Of a DNA stretch of 64,000 bases, positions 43,404 through 53,586 are shown piece after piece. The notes beneath the pieces were generated by a model. The model was given only the letters and a program-made list of their open reading frames with translations. It was not told the DNA's origin and made no database searches. The position numbers and the translations under genes are program-made. Where the stretch lies: positions 304,495 through 368,494 of the forward strand of contig NZ_JAFKDE010000006.1 in NCBI RefSeq assembly GCF_017255295.1, written 5' to 3'. The stretch comes from Nitratireductor aquimarinus (GTDB lineage: Bacteria > Pseudomonadota > Alphaproteobacteria > Rhizobiales > Rhizobiaceae). Position 1 is the stretch's first letter; every line of letters begins with the position of its first letter.

Positions 43404-45311
43404 ATGGCTTGCGCTTCCTACCTTTCTCGCCGTGAAGGACGCTATTACCTTCAGGTTCGGTTGAATCCCGTCACATCCCTCCTCCTGGGCAAGCAGCTCT
43501 ATAGAGTCTCGTTAAGAACCAGCGACTATCGTCAGGCGCGTATTCGACTTTCAGAGCACCTGGGCTGGATTCACAGAATGAACGACAGCGCGAACTACGT
43601 ATCGCTCTTTCAGAAGAACGTGGGCGAACTGCGAAAATATCTGCTGGATCCATGGCCTCTTTCTGAAGAACGGCTTCAGGCACGGCGCAACTACGAGGAG
43701 ATGCTGAAGAACCTGAAGCGTCGGGCGCTGGCCGCCCAGTGCGATCCCGACATGATCGAGCCTGACTTCACCGCCCTGCTGAACCGTTTCGTGAACCAGA
43801 ATCTGGATGCCGAGACGTTCCTGCGTCAGCGCGACAGGGTTCAAGCTTATGAACGCGGCAGGGCCGACATGCAGGCAGCCATCCAAATGGGCGCAGTACC
43901 CGCCAGCTTTCAGGCATCTGCACATCATTCTCCCGCCATTCCCTCTCAGCCTGATACAATCGCCGCATGGCATGATCCAATGGCCCGTGAAGCCCGCATC
44001 ACTCCGTCAGCGAGCGAGCCGGAAGTCCCCATCGACGTTCTCGAGGAGCCTGTTGCACATCCCCCTGCGCCAGAGGCCGATCCGCTCACCTTCTCTCAGG
44101 CGCTGCAGGAATACGTTGAAGAGGATGTGACGAATGGCGGCAACGCGGATGCCCGCTCAGCTATCCAACTGGTCGTACAGTTCCTGATCGACATCATGGA
44201 TGATCCGGTCGTCGCCAGGTTTGACAAGCGCAAGGTGCTCGAGCTCGATCAGATGCTCCCCGACATTCCAAACAGGCGCAACGTTCCCAAAGAGCATGCA
44301 CAAACACTGGCAGAGAGGTACCTCTATGCAAAGAAGCATGGATGGTCGCGCCTTGATCGGTTGACCGAAACACGGCTGCGCAACGGCTATCATAACGCCC
44401 TGTCGAAATTCTTTGACTGGCTGATTGAACGGGGACACTACCCTCACCCCAAGCCCGTGTTCAGCCATGTCAGTGAAAACAATCTCACCTCCCTGCCCCG
44501 GGACTCGTTCGATGACAGCGAAATCGCGAAAATCTTTTCGCAACCGCTCTTCACGGGATGCCAAAGCGACAAGCGGATATGGCAACCAGGAAAATATTTC
44601 ATCCAGTCGCACCTTTACTGGGCCTACCTTCTGTTGCTTTTGACAGGCCTGCGGCCAGGCGAGCTGGGACAGCTGGAACTGAACGACATCGCGGAGCGAG
44701 ACGGAATTCACTACCTCTACCTCAGAGGTTTTGACCCCTCCAAAGGCCGCGTGGCCAAGAAAGATGTGAAGCGTTTCAAGACCCCGTCGTCGCAGCGCGT
44801 CGTCCCCCTTCACCCACTGATCCTTGATCTGGGTCTCCTTGAACGGGTGGACGAGTTGAAGCAGCTTGGATGCCCCTATCTCTTCCCGGAATGGGAGCCC
44901 TATCCCAAGCCAAATGGCGAAATGCGCTGGGGGCAGCCGATCACAAAGAGCTGGCAGTATCTGAAGAAGAAAACAGGCATCGCCCGCAAGGAAGTGACAC
45001 TCTATTCCACGCGGCACTGGTTCGCTGATCTGATCGACAACACCAAAATCAAGGACGTCACGCGAAAGCGCTTGATGGGACACTCACCGAAGTCGGACAC
45101 CCCTGCTCGCTATGGCATGAAGCATCGCCTAACGACCCGAGACTTACAGCATTTCGAGCAGGCAGCGTCCCCCGCACTTGATGCGATAACGCCCATTCTT
45201 CTGGCCGCCAAGGAACGTGTGAATTGCGGTGATCTGGTGGTGCTGAAACCTTGGTTACAGCAGCAGAACTGGTCGGCATATTATCAAGAACGGTTGAGCG
45301 AATTAAAGTGA
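43404..45311 (+). CDS. Tyrosine-type site-specific integrase
   Basis: A 635-residue integrase. The N-terminal YLSRREGRYYLQVRLN fits the DUF6538 segment seen in many integrases of genomic islands. The catalytic domain has the first arginine in LLTGLRPGELGQLEL, the His/Arg box in YSTRHWFADLID, the histidine in RLMGHS and the nucleophilic tyrosine in PARYGMKHRL. It should integrate the island at the tRNA-Met 3' end. ATG at 43404 with GGAG upstream. Confidence 0.9.
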   Translation: MACASYLSRREGRYYLQVRLNPVTSLLLGKQLYRVSLRTSDYRQARIRLSEHLGWIHRMNDSANYVSLFQKNVGELRKYLLDPWPLSEERLQARRNYEEMLKNLKRRALAAQCDPDMIEPDFTALLNRFVNQNLDAETFLRQRDRVQAYERGRADMQAAIQMGAVPASFQASAHHSPAIPSQPDTIAAWHDPMAREARITPSASEPEVPIDVLEEPVAHPPAPEADPLTFSQALQEYVEEDVTNGGNADARSAIQLVVQFLIDIMDDPVVARFDKRKVLELDQMLPDIPNRRNVPKEHAQTLAERYLYAKKHGWSRLDRLTETRLRNGYHNALSKFFDWLIERGHYPHPKPVFSHVSENNLTSLPRDSFDDSEIAKIFSQPLFTGCQSDKRIWQPGKYFIQSHLYWAYLLLLLTGLRPGELGQLELNDIAERDGIHYLYLRGFDPSKGRVAKKDVKRFKTPSSQRVVPLHPLILDLGLLERVDELKQLGCPYLFPEWEPYPKPNGEMRWGQPITKSWQYLKKKTGIARKEVTLYSTRHWFADLIDNTKIKDVTRKRLMGHSPKSDTPARYGMKHRLTTRDLQHFEQAASPALDAITPILLAAKERVNCGDLVVLKPWLQQQNWSAYYQERLSELK

Positions 45312-45863
45312 CCCGCTTGCACAGAAACGAGCGGCGGGTGCGGTGTGAAGTAATCGACCCGATTTCTGAACTATGTTGGGAAGCTGCCTATTCACTTCTG
45401 GTTGGAGGAACTGGAAACGCAGCCATTAGATAGCCGCTCAACTCTGACGGAGCGCGCCTTCACCTCGGTCGTTCGCGTCTCCATTCCCGCGCGCTGAAAG
45501 CTGTCGGCCATCTCGACAACGCAAAAGTCTGGAACGGGCGGAGAGCGAACATTTGCTGCGGTCGGCACGAATGACCGTAGAGGGGCCGTATCCAGACAGT
45601 CCGGCCCTGGCGTGCTCGGCAGATAACTGCCGTTCAGCAAGCGACCTCAACTAAGCCATAGCTGAGCTACCTTAGGACATCCGCTAGCCGCCCTTGCGCG
45701 GGATGTGCCCGGCGGTCCAGAAATGCGATGCCTCGCGATGAAAAGATGGACGCGCGTTAACAGGGATTATCGCGGTGAGCCGATCATCCTTCGGACAAGG
45801 GACATTGTTCCTGTTTCTCCGTGATGGACCGGTCGTCTTAGGAACACTCGACCCGGAACAGGA
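45312..45863. other. Region without a supported gene
   Basis: About 550 bp after the integrase. Short reading frames exist on both strands but none has a start site or recognisable family. It may be remnants of lost island genes. Confidence 0.5.
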
Positions 45864-46748
45864 TCATGAGGAAGCGACGGCCGGCTTCAGAACCTGCTCG
45901 CAGAACATCCGGAAGCTTGTCGGCACGGTATTCTCCGAAGTGCGGAGCGTGGCGTTATCGATGCCTTCGTCCTTGGCGCGATACATGTCGACATAGCCTT
46001 GAGCGAACGACTCGCTTGCGCCGCGATCGAGAAACTGCTGCTTGAACCGATCGAACGAAATCTGCTGGTAGCGCACCTCGCGCCCGATAACGTCCGAAAC
46101 AATTGCGGCCTGGTCATCGAACGACAGGTCTTTCGGCCCCAGCACCGGCACTTCCTCCTGACCATGCCATAAGGCGTTGCCGAGCAGGCGTGCGGCGACA
46201 GCAGCCATGTCGCGGGTCGCGGTGAGGGGCAGCTTCCGGTCGGGCCCGATCGGACCGAAGAACAAGCCCTCCTTCCCGATAGACACGGCCTGCCGGGCAG
46301 TGTTCTCCATGAAGGAAGGCATAGCCAGCCCGCGAAATGCGGCGCCGCTGGCCATCAGCATATCGTCCATCCGGATCGAAGCTGTGACCGGGCCGGCCCG
46401 ATCCTGCCAGTGGGTGCCGCGCCCGAGCGCGGTGATGGAAACAACCCGCAGCACTCCATGGTGGCGGATCGCTTCCGCGGCAGGACGCGTGAATTCGATA
46501 AAGGCTTCCTCCAGCGTCTTTGCAGGGTCGGGCGGAGCGAGCCAGAACACGGCGTCGGCCCCTTCGAATGCGTGCCCGACGACCGAAGCGTCGCCATGAG
46601 ATCCCTCGACGACTTCCGTACGATCTCGAATGGCGGCGGACGGCTTGGTGACGCCCCGCACTACAAGACGCAAGGATATGCTCACGTCGAGAAGGTTATT
46701 CACGACCTTACTTCCGATGTGGCTCGTGGGAGCGGTGACGACGATCAT
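45864..46748 (-). CDS. NmrA-like NAD(P)-binding protein
   Basis: A 294-residue atypical SDR. The dinucleotide-binding start is MIVVTAPTSHIGSKVV; the usual TGxxGxxG glycine-rich motif is degraded to APTSHIG. The following regions (GADAVFWLAPP, VVSITALGRG) match NmrA/azoreductase-like proteins that sense or reduce with NAD(P)H. It overlaps the upstream methyltransferase fragment by ATGA. Probably intact, but the partner gene is truncated and the adjacent regulator broken, so this group is in decay. Confidence 0.75.
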   Translation of the reverse strand: MIVVTAPTSHIGSKVVNNLLDVSISLRLVVRGVTKPSAAIRDRTEVVEGSHGDASVVGHAFEGADAVFWLAPPDPAKTLEEAFIEFTRPAAEAIRHHGVLRVVSITALGRGTHWQDRAGPVTASIRMDDMLMASGAAFRGLAMPSFMENTARQAVSIGKEGLFFGPIGPDRKLPLTATRDMAAVAARLLGNALWHGQEEVPVLGPKDLSFDDQAAIVSDVIGREVRYQQISFDRFKQQFLDRGASESFAQGYVDMYRAKDEGIDNATLRTSENTVPTSFRMFCEQVLKPAVASS

Positions 46749-47206
46749 GACGATTCTCCGTAGAGGCGGATCGAGAGTTCGACATCGTTGGCGAACGACA
46801 CCGAGAGGTAGCCGCTATCTGGCGATCGAACGCGCTCCAGATAGTGCGGGCAGAAATCGGAATTGTCTGCGACGATCAGCGCACCGGCGTGCAGCCGCGG
46901 GGCGACGAGGTCGAGAATGTTGGGATAGAGCGCCTTGGCGCCATCGAGCAGCAGTAGGTCCACACTGTAAGGCAGGTCGCGCGACAGCGTATCGAGCGCG
47001 TCGCCGTCCCGGAACTCGACGAGATCAGCGAGGCCTGCATCAGTGAGATTGATCCTGGCGCGCGCGATCTTAGAAGGCTCGACCTCGCTGGTCACGAGCC
47101 GGCCGCCGCCATTGTCGCGCAATGCGGATGCCAGGCAGATCGCAGACAGGTCGAACGAGGTGCCAAACTCGACAATCGACATGGCGCGCGACGACCGCGC
47201 CAGCAT
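46745..47206 (-). pseudogene. Truncated class I SAM methyltransferase
   Basis: A 153-residue fragment with the SAM-binding motif SIVEFGTSFDLSAICLASALRDNGGG and acidic DLLLLDGA strand, typical of an O-methyltransferase of about 210 residues. The N-terminal helices (normally ending LLYMLARSSRA) are missing: immediately upstream of the first methionine there is an in-frame TGA, and the sequence beyond is that of a different gene. It overlaps the NmrA-like gene by 4 bp. Confidence 0.7.
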
Positions 47207-47289
47207 GTAGAGCAGTCACCGGTTCGGCGCGAGACTGCGAGCGGCACATACTTCATGCGGCCGTATTCGGCGTATTCGGTGCGGCTGCG

Positions 47290-47734
47290 GACCAGGCGCG
47301 CGCCAACAACCTCGTCGCGGCTGTTCAAGTTTTGCGGACGGAAGGAGCTGCCCGGTTCACCACTGCCCGAGTGGCGGAACGGGCGGGCGTGAGCGTGGGT
47401 TCGCTCTATCAGTACTTCCCGAACAAGGCGGCAATCCTGTTCCGCCTTCAGAGTGACGAATGGCACCGTACGAGCAAGTTGCTGCGCAGCATCCTGAAGA
47501 ATAAAAGCCGGACGGCGCTGTGGGACGCGGCCCCGCTCTACCGCGATGCGCCCGAAGGCGACGCTGACTCAGGTGGGCAGCAGCTTCCCCGAGATCGAAC
47601 GAACGGACGAGGAGATCGCGGCGTATGCGGACGCGATGGCGGATATGTTCTGCGCGTATCTGGTGTCGCTCTCGAACCATGCTGGCAATGGCGGAGACCG
47701 CCCTGCTTCGTCAGTCTCCCGAACCGGACGGTGA
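47290..47734 (+). pseudogene. Broken TetR-family regulator
   Basis: The TetR helix-turn-helix is recognisable (FTTARVAERAGVSVGSLYQYFPNKAAIL), then KLLRSILKNKSR, after which a long block is missing and DAAPLYRDAPEG joins on. The frame then shifts: the last part (FPEIERTDEEIAAYADAMADMFCAYLVSL) is in another frame up to 47734. No proper N-terminus precedes QARANNLVAAVQVLRTEG. It was presumably divergent from the methyltransferase/NmrA genes that it regulated. Confidence 0.75.
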
Positions 47735-47914
47735 ACTGGCCTGCCGCCGGTTTCGTGGACACCAGGATGAGGTGTTTGACGGAGCTGGAGAGTTGGAAGC
47801 GCATTGCAGCCGAGTGAGCGGCCCCTTGTCGAACGGCTGCACCCTTAGCTCCAGCGTCCAGAAGCGCTCAGGCAGGAAAGACCAAGATCGAGGGACGCTC
47901 AGAGGGAGGACGCC

Positions 47915-49096
47915 TCAGGCGTTTTGCTTCAAACCCGCGAACTCAAGGCGCTTTAGCGTCTTATCGACAAGTTCCGCCGCTCGCGCAATTTCGTCCTCGG
48001 TGGTCAGGCGCCCTAAACTAAACCGCAGTGCAGATCGCGCCTGGTCTTCGGTCAGACCGATGCCGCGCAATACGTGGGAGGGTTCCATGGTACCGGATGT
48101 ACACGCTGAACCTGTCGAGATGGCCAAATCAGGTTGAAGCGCGCTCAGTATTTCCTCGGCCTCGAAACCGGGAAATCGTACATTCATGTTGCCCGGATGC
48201 CGTTCATCAATGGGAGCGCCATTCAAAACGATCTCATGGCCTAATTTCCGCAGCTCTTGCCACAGTTTCCGGGTTAAGGAGCGAACCGACGCCCGTTCAT
48301 CCGGCACGCGTCCAAGCAGATCCGCGGCAGCGCCCATTCCAACACAAAGAGGGACCGGCAAGGTGCCGGACCGCAGACCGTTCTGCTGCCCCCCCCCGAA
48401 CACCAGCGGTACGATCTGGCGCTGCAAATCACGCCGGATGAAAAGGCAACCAATTCCTTTTGGACCATACATCTTGTGCCCTGACAGGCTGATCATATCA
48501 GCATGCCGGCACGCATCGGACATATCACTGGCCAAAGGCATCTGTGCGCCGTCCAGATGGACCAAGACGCCAAAGCGCGATGCGAGACTGTAGATCTCTT
48601 TAAAATACTGGATAGTCCCGATTTCGCCGTTCACAGCCCCAATCGTCAAAAGCATAACTTGGTCGGATAGCAAGCTCTCCAGATGATCTAAATCCAATCT
48701 TCCGCAACGATCGACCTGGCATATTGTAAATTTAGAATCATATTCTTCCTTCATCACTCGGCACGGATCTAAGACGCTCTTATGCTCAATACTTGTCGTA
48801 ACTATTATATTTCGTTTAGTCGTCGCAACATTGCCGCGCAAACCGAGTATCGCCAGATTGTTTGACTCTGTCGCTCCAGATGTAAAGATGATCTCGTCCG
48901 CATCGCAGCCAATCAGTTTCGCCAGCCTGTCCTGCGCCTCGCGAAAGGCAGCATCTGCTTCCCATCCAGCTGCGTGATTGGCCGCATGCGGATTCGCAAA
49001 CGATTCGTGAAAAAACGGCAACATTTCCTGCAGAACGACCGGATCGACCGGCGTCGAGGCTTGATAGTCGAAATAGATCGTCCGTTCAGTTTTCAT
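47915..49096 (-). CDS. sspA: Cysteine desulfurase, SspA/DndA-like
   Basis: A 393-residue class-V aminotransferase-fold desulfurase that takes sulfur from cysteine using pyridoxal phosphate. FTSGATESNN is at 71-80, the PLP lysine K208 is in SGHKMYGPKG, and the catalytic persulfide cysteine C332 is in STGSACTSG. The position directly divergent from a DUF4007-ATPase-PAPS-reductase operon identifies it as the sulfur donor of a phosphorothioate system, rather than a housekeeping IscS. The 150-bp divergent spacer should regulate both. Confidence 0.85.
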   Translation of the reverse strand: MKTERTIYFDYQASTPVDPVVLQEMLPFFHESFANPHAANHAAGWEADAAFREAQDRLAKLIGCDADEIIFTSGATESNNLAILGLRGNVATTKRNIIVTTSIEHKSVLDPCRVMKEEYDSKFTICQVDRCGRLDLDHLESLLSDQVMLLTIGAVNGEIGTIQYFKEIYSLASRFGVLVHLDGAQMPLASDMSDACRHADMISLSGHKMYGPKGIGCLFIRRDLQRQIVPLVFGGGQQNGLRSGTLPVPLCVGMGAAADLLGRVPDERASVRSLTRKLWQELRKLGHEIVLNGAPIDERHPGNMNVRFPGFEAEEILSALQPDLAISTGSACTSGTMEPSHVLRGIGLTEDQARSALRFSLGRLTTEDEIARAAELVDKTLKRLEFAGLKQNA

Positions 49097-49186
49097 TTCT
49101 TTTCAATAAGTTAATCGCGACAACCGTTAATCAGCGCCAATTCTCAGCAGCAAACGAAAATCTGGCGGGTCGTTCCAGCTTTCCAT

Positions 49187-49215
49187 TTGACCGTAGCACG
49201 GCAAAGAGGCTAAAG
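49187..49215 (+). promoter_or_regulatory. Putative promoter of the sspBCD operon
   Basis: TTGACC, a 17-bp spacer and CTAAAG lie 32 bp before the ATG at 49247, which has GAGGG upstream. The -10 hexamer is a weak match. Confidence 0.3.
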
Positions 49216-49246
49216 TCGAGCTGGACGAACCATCCAGTGAGGGACG

Positions 49247-50203
49247 ATGTCTAAGGGGCCATTTTTCGAGGACGACTACAAGCCGCTATTTTCCGGCCAT
49301 GAGACATTTCCACTGCGATATGGATGGCTCAAGAAAGTATATGATGCTGTCACCGAAGACGGCAAAGATATCGCAAGTAAGAACATCTTTTCGGATGCTA
49401 ACTCTATTGCTCGTTTCGGCGTCGGCAAAAATATGGTCGCTTCGATGCGCTATTGGGCTGCTGCCTGCGGCATCATTGGTGATGCTTCCGCCAATCAGGT
49501 TTGCATCAGGCCGCTCGGGCATAAGTTATTCGGGAAGGACGGGCTTGACCCCTATATGGAGTCGCCGGCGACGCTGTGGACACTTCATTGGTGGCTTTGC
49601 GGGCGCGCGGACAGGACGACATGGTTTTGGGCGTTCAGCCATTTCTCTCACCTGACCTTCGAGCGTGAAACATTGGCCAAAGGGCTGCTTTCGATCGCCA
49701 ACGACAGGGGGTGGCCGCGGGTATCGCCGGCTACTGTCAAGCGAGACGTCGAGTGTTTCGTGCGCACCTATGCCGCCAAGGCAGGGTCAACCCACCTCTC
49801 CCATGAAGACGCCCTTGAATCGCCGCTGACCGAACTCGGGCTGGTCCGCGCCACAGGAAAGAAGGACGGATTTCGGTTTGTGCGCGGCCCCAAGGCCACG
49901 CTTGGCGATGGCGTGTTCGCATATGCGCTGATTGATTTTTGGCAGCGATACGCGAACTCAAAGACCTTGTCGTTTGAAGCAATCGCGCATGCGCCCGGCT
50001 CTCCGGGGCGTGTATTTGCCTTGGATGAAGGCGACCTCGCAGACCGGCTTGCGGAGATCGAGGATGCGACAGACGGTCTTTTGCGGTGGTCGGAAACCGC
50101 CGGATTGAAACAAGTAATTCGCTCATCGGAACTGGATGTCGAAGCGGCCCTGGGCCTGGTGGACGCTGACTTCCGCGTGCGCGACCGAAGGAGGGCAGCG
50201 TAA
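49247..50203 (+). CDS. sspB: DUF4007 protein, SspB-like
   Basis: A 318-residue DUF4007 protein recognised by FSGHETFPLRYGWLKKVYD at residues 15-33 and FGVGKNMVASMRYWAAACGI near 62. In the SspABCD single-strand phosphorothioate system, SspB is the DNA-nicking component with this domain. The gene is coupled to the ATPase (TAATG, 1-bp overlap) and the PAPS-reductase gene. I cannot show the nicking residues by eye. A GAGGG lies just before the ATG. Confidence 0.8.
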   Translation: MSKGPFFEDDYKPLFSGHETFPLRYGWLKKVYDAVTEDGKDIASKNIFSDANSIARFGVGKNMVASMRYWAAACGIIGDASANQVCIRPLGHKLFGKDGLDPYMESPATLWTLHWWLCGRADRTTWFWAFSHFSHLTFERETLAKGLLSIANDRGWPRVSPATVKRDVECFVRTYAAKAGSTHLSHEDALESPLTELGLVRATGKKDGFRFVRGPKATLGDGVFAYALIDFWQRYANSKTLSFEAIAHAPGSPGRVFALDEGDLADRLAEIEDATDGLLRWSETAGLKQVIRSSELDVEAALGLVDADFRVRDRRRAA

Positions 50204-53200
50204 TGAGTCTTATCGAGCAGGCCTATATAGCCCCTCGTTTCCAGCGCGCCATCCGAATTGACGTAGACCTTGGCCAGCCGGAGTCGCTTGATGGTTTTAT
50301 TTGTCCGCAGTCGTCCGTGGATGTTCTGTCGGCAATGGCAAGGCACGTGGACGAGACGAATCAGGGCGCGTTCACCTGGACTGGCCCCTATGGCAGCGGC
50401 AAGTCCAGCCTTGCTGTGGCGCTAAGCGCCCTGTTGGGCGCAGACAAAACCTTGCGCGCATTGGCGCTTTCCGGGATCAGGGAGCCTGCCGCAAGCGAAA
50501 TACGGACCAGGTTCGGCGCTGGAGAGAAGGGCTGGCAGACGGTAGCTGCGGTCGGCCGCCGCGATGATGCCTCCCGTGTTATCGGAGAGGCGCTGGTTTC
50601 TGCAGGGCTTGCGCCAGGGCGCCGCAAGAATACGTGGGACGGACAATCCATTATCGATACCTTGGTCGAGGCTGCCGCCGACAAAAGCCGCGGCGGCGTA
50701 ATCCTGTTTATCGACGAGATGGGCAAGCTCCTTGAAGGCGCTTCACAGGGCGAAGGCGATGTCTATCTGTTCCAGCAGCTCGCTGAAGCCGCATCGCGCA
50801 GCGAAGGGCGCCTGATCGTCGTCGGGGTTTTGCATCAGGCATTTGAAGAATACGCGAACCGCCTGTCGAGAGATTTCCGGGACGAGTGGTCTAAAGTTCA
50901 GGGCCGCTTTGTCGACCTTGTTGTGAACGCTGCCGGTGAAGAGCAGATTGATCTTATCTCACGGGCAATTTCGTCAGAAGCCCCGCCGAAGCCCCACGTT
51001 GCGCTTGCCGCGAGGGTCGCCAAAGAGGTCCAGTCCCGAAAGTCCGGGGTTTCGGAATTTCTCGATGCGGCGCTGTCCGATTGCTGGCCTCTCCACCCGA
51101 TCACGGCTGCGTTGCTTGGGCCGATTTCAAGGCGCCGGTTCGGGCAGAACCAGCGCAGTATCTTTGGCTTTCTCAATTCGGCTGAACCGCATGGCTTCCA
51201 GGACTTTCTCCGGCGCGCGAATGACCGCGATCTCTATACGCCGGACCGCCTTTGGGACTACCTCCAGCTTAATCTGGAGCCTTCCATTCTTGCTTCTCCT
51301 GACGGTCACCGCTGGTCCATAGCGGTAGAGGCAATCGAACGATGCGAAGCTATCGGCGGGGACGCATCCCATATTGGTCTTCTGAAAGTCATTTCACTTG
51401 TCGATCTCTTCAAGGACCGTTCCGGCCTTGTCGCGAGTGAGGAGCTGCTGTCGGCAGCGTTCCCGCGCCTGTCCAAGACCGACCTGCGCTCAATGCTCAA
51501 ACAGCTATCGAACTGGTCCCTTGTCGCCTACCGCAAATTCCTCGGCGGGTACGCGGTCTATGCCGGCAGCGACTTTGATATCGAAACCGCGACGGACCGC
51601 GCTCTTGGTGACATTGATGGCGTCGATTTCGAGCAGCTCCGTACTCTGGCGAGTCTTCAGCCGGTCATGGCAAAGCGCCACTATCACGAGACCGGCGCGC
51701 TGCGCTGGTTCGATGTCGAGATCGCACCGCTCGCCGATGTAATACGGACTGCTACGGAGTTTGAACCGGGGCCAAGCACGATTGGCCTGTTCCTCCTTGC
51801 TATACCTACCCTTGGCGAGAGCGAAGATGCCGCGAAAGAGTTGTGCAAACGCGCAGCGCGACTTTCGGGAAAGCACGATATAATCGTCGGGCTGTCTTCA
51901 CGGTCATGGTCGATCAACAACCTCTCCCATGAACTACTCGCGCTTGAGCATGTCCGAAACGCCCACACCGAGCTGCAAGGAGACGCTGTAGCACGGCGTG
52001 AGATCAACGCTCGGATCGTGAGCCTGCAAGCCCAGCTTGAGCAAGAACTCCAGCGTGCCTTTGACGGCGCGCAATGGTTTCAGAAGCAGCACAGCCCCAA
52101 GCCGCTCATGCAGGACGAGCTGAACGGCCTCGCCTCTGATCTTGCCGACAAGCAATATCCGCTTTGCCCGGTGCTGAACAACGAATTGCTAAACCGTATC
52201 AAGCCCTCAACCAACGCGGTCGCTGGCCAGAACGCACTTCTTCGCAGAATGGTGGACAATGAAGGCCAGGAAAGGCTTGGAATTGCCGGCTACCCTGCCG
52301 AAGGCGGCATGTTCGAGTCCATTCTCAGCGACTCCGGTCTTTACGCTAAGATCGAGGATGGTTGGCGGTTTGTCCCGCCGCATCCGGAGTCAGACAAGGC
52401 GCGGCTCTGCCCTCTTTGGGACGCTACATCTGCCTATCTGCTTGAGCGGGAAGAACGGCCGATATCGCTAGCGGAAGTGTACGACCTTTGGCGTTCTGCG
52501 CCATTCGGGGTCAAGGACGGCATGATGCCCGTCTTGGCGGTCTCGTTTATCCTTTCAAACCGCAATGACGTAGCGCTCTACAGGCAAGGTGTTTTTCAGG
52601 CACGCTTTACCGATCTTGATGTGGACTATCTGGCGAAGGACGCACGCGATATCCAGCTCCGCTGGATGAATCTCAGTGATGTCGCACGGCGCCTGCTGTC
52701 CGGCCTCGCCACGATCGTCCGAGACCTTGATGATGCCAACAGTCTTCAAAATCTGGAACCTATCGATGTGGGTCGTGGCTTAATATCGATCTACACAAGC
52801 CTGCCGCACTGGACGCAACGAACCATGCGGCTGTCTGCGAACGCCATAAAAATCCGGGACTTGTTCAAACGGGCAAGGGACCCCAACCAGTTCATTTTCA
52901 ACGACCTGCCACAACTCGCAGGTTCAGGCCACGACCTGGAATCTGATGACGGCTTTGAGCGCATTATCGGCCGCGTCCGCGACGCGCTCGAAGAAATGGT
53001 GCGGGCCTATCCGCAGATGCTTGAGCGGTTGGCGGACACCACACTCACCGAACTTCAAGTCCCTAACAGATCCTCCCAAGCGCTGGCCGACCTAAGGGCA
53101 CGCGCCGAGAACGTCCGGGACCTTGGCGGCGACTTTGATCTCAATGCATTCGTCAACCGGCTATCGGAATATCAGGGCACCATCACCGACATCGAAGGCC

Positions 53201-53586
53201 TGGCGGGCTTTGTTGTAAGCAAGCCATCTAGGAGCTGGATCGACAGTGATCTGGACAAGGCATCGGTCCGGCTTGCCGAATTCGCCCAGCGTTTCAATAA
53301 ATCGGAGGCCTTTGCGCGTGTTAAGGGCCGGCCCGACAAGCGTCATGCCATGGCAGTCGTTGTCGGTATCGGGGGCCGTCCCGCTCCGCTCGTTGACGAG
53401 TTCGATGTTAGTGATGCCGACCTTGAAAGCGTCTGGGCGGTCGTGACCGATCTACGAAAGGCCCTGGAGAAGCAACAAGGCGCACGGAAATCGGTAGTCC
53501 TGGCCGCATTGGCAGAAATTTCCGCAGAAATCATCCGCGACGAGGGCACCGAAAAGACAGGGCACGAAAAGGCGGTAGCGCAATGA
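50203..53586 (+). CDS. sspC: Large ATPase, SspC-like
   Basis: A 1127-residue P-loop ATPase. Walker A is GPYGSGKSS (61-69) and Walker B GGVILFIDE (164-172, D171/E172), with an N-terminal AAA-like ATPase of about 450 residues. The remaining 650 residues are mostly helical without recognised domains. In SspABCD, SspC is the ATP-hydrolysing component that acts with SspD on the DNA. It is in a coupled operon (TAATG with sspB; ATGA with sspD). The length agrees with a large modification ATPase. Confidence 0.8.
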   Translation: MSLIEQAYIAPRFQRAIRIDVDLGQPESLDGFICPQSSVDVLSAMARHVDETNQGAFTWTGPYGSGKSSLAVALSALLGADKTLRALALSGIREPAASEIRTRFGAGEKGWQTVAAVGRRDDASRVIGEALVSAGLAPGRRKNTWDGQSIIDTLVEAAADKSRGGVILFIDEMGKLLEGASQGEGDVYLFQQLAEAASRSEGRLIVVGVLHQAFEEYANRLSRDFRDEWSKVQGRFVDLVVNAAGEEQIDLISRAISSEAPPKPHVALAARVAKEVQSRKSGVSEFLDAALSDCWPLHPITAALLGPISRRRFGQNQRSIFGFLNSAEPHGFQDFLRRANDRDLYTPDRLWDYLQLNLEPSILASPDGHRWSIAVEAIERCEAIGGDASHIGLLKVISLVDLFKDRSGLVASEELLSAAFPRLSKTDLRSMLKQLSNWSLVAYRKFLGGYAVYAGSDFDIETATDRALGDIDGVDFEQLRTLASLQPVMAKRHYHETGALRWFDVEIAPLADVIRTATEFEPGPSTIGLFLLAIPTLGESEDAAKELCKRAARLSGKHDIIVGLSSRSWSINNLSHELLALEHVRNAHTELQGDAVARREINARIVSLQAQLEQELQRAFDGAQWFQKQHSPKPLMQDELNGLASDLADKQYPLCPVLNNELLNRIKPSTNAVAGQNALLRRMVDNEGQERLGIAGYPAEGGMFESILSDSGLYAKIEDGWRFVPPHPESDKARLCPLWDATSAYLLEREERPISLAEVYDLWRSAPFGVKDGMMPVLAVSFILSNRNDVALYRQGVFQARFTDLDVDYLAKDARDIQLRWMNLSDVARRLLSGLATIVRDLDDANSLQNLEPIDVGRGLISIYTSLPHWTQRTMRLSANAIKIRDLFKRARDPNQFIFNDLPQLAGSGHDLESDDGFERIIGRVRDALEEMVRAYPQMLERLADTTLTELQVPNRSSQALADLRARAENVRDLGGDFDLNAFVNRLSEYQGTITDIEGLAGFVVSKPSRSWIDSDLDKASVRLAEFAQRFNKSEAFARVKGRPDKRHAMAVVVGIGGRPAPLVDEFDVSDADLESVWAVVTDLRKALEKQQGARKSVVLAALAEISAEIIRDEGTEKTGHEKAVAQ

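Noticed and set aside
47740..47914. Possible insertion-sequence remnant after the TetR pseudogene
   Set aside because: A CGTGGACACCAGGATGAGG stretch looked like an IS3-type fragment, but I could not identify transposase motifs or inverted repeats.
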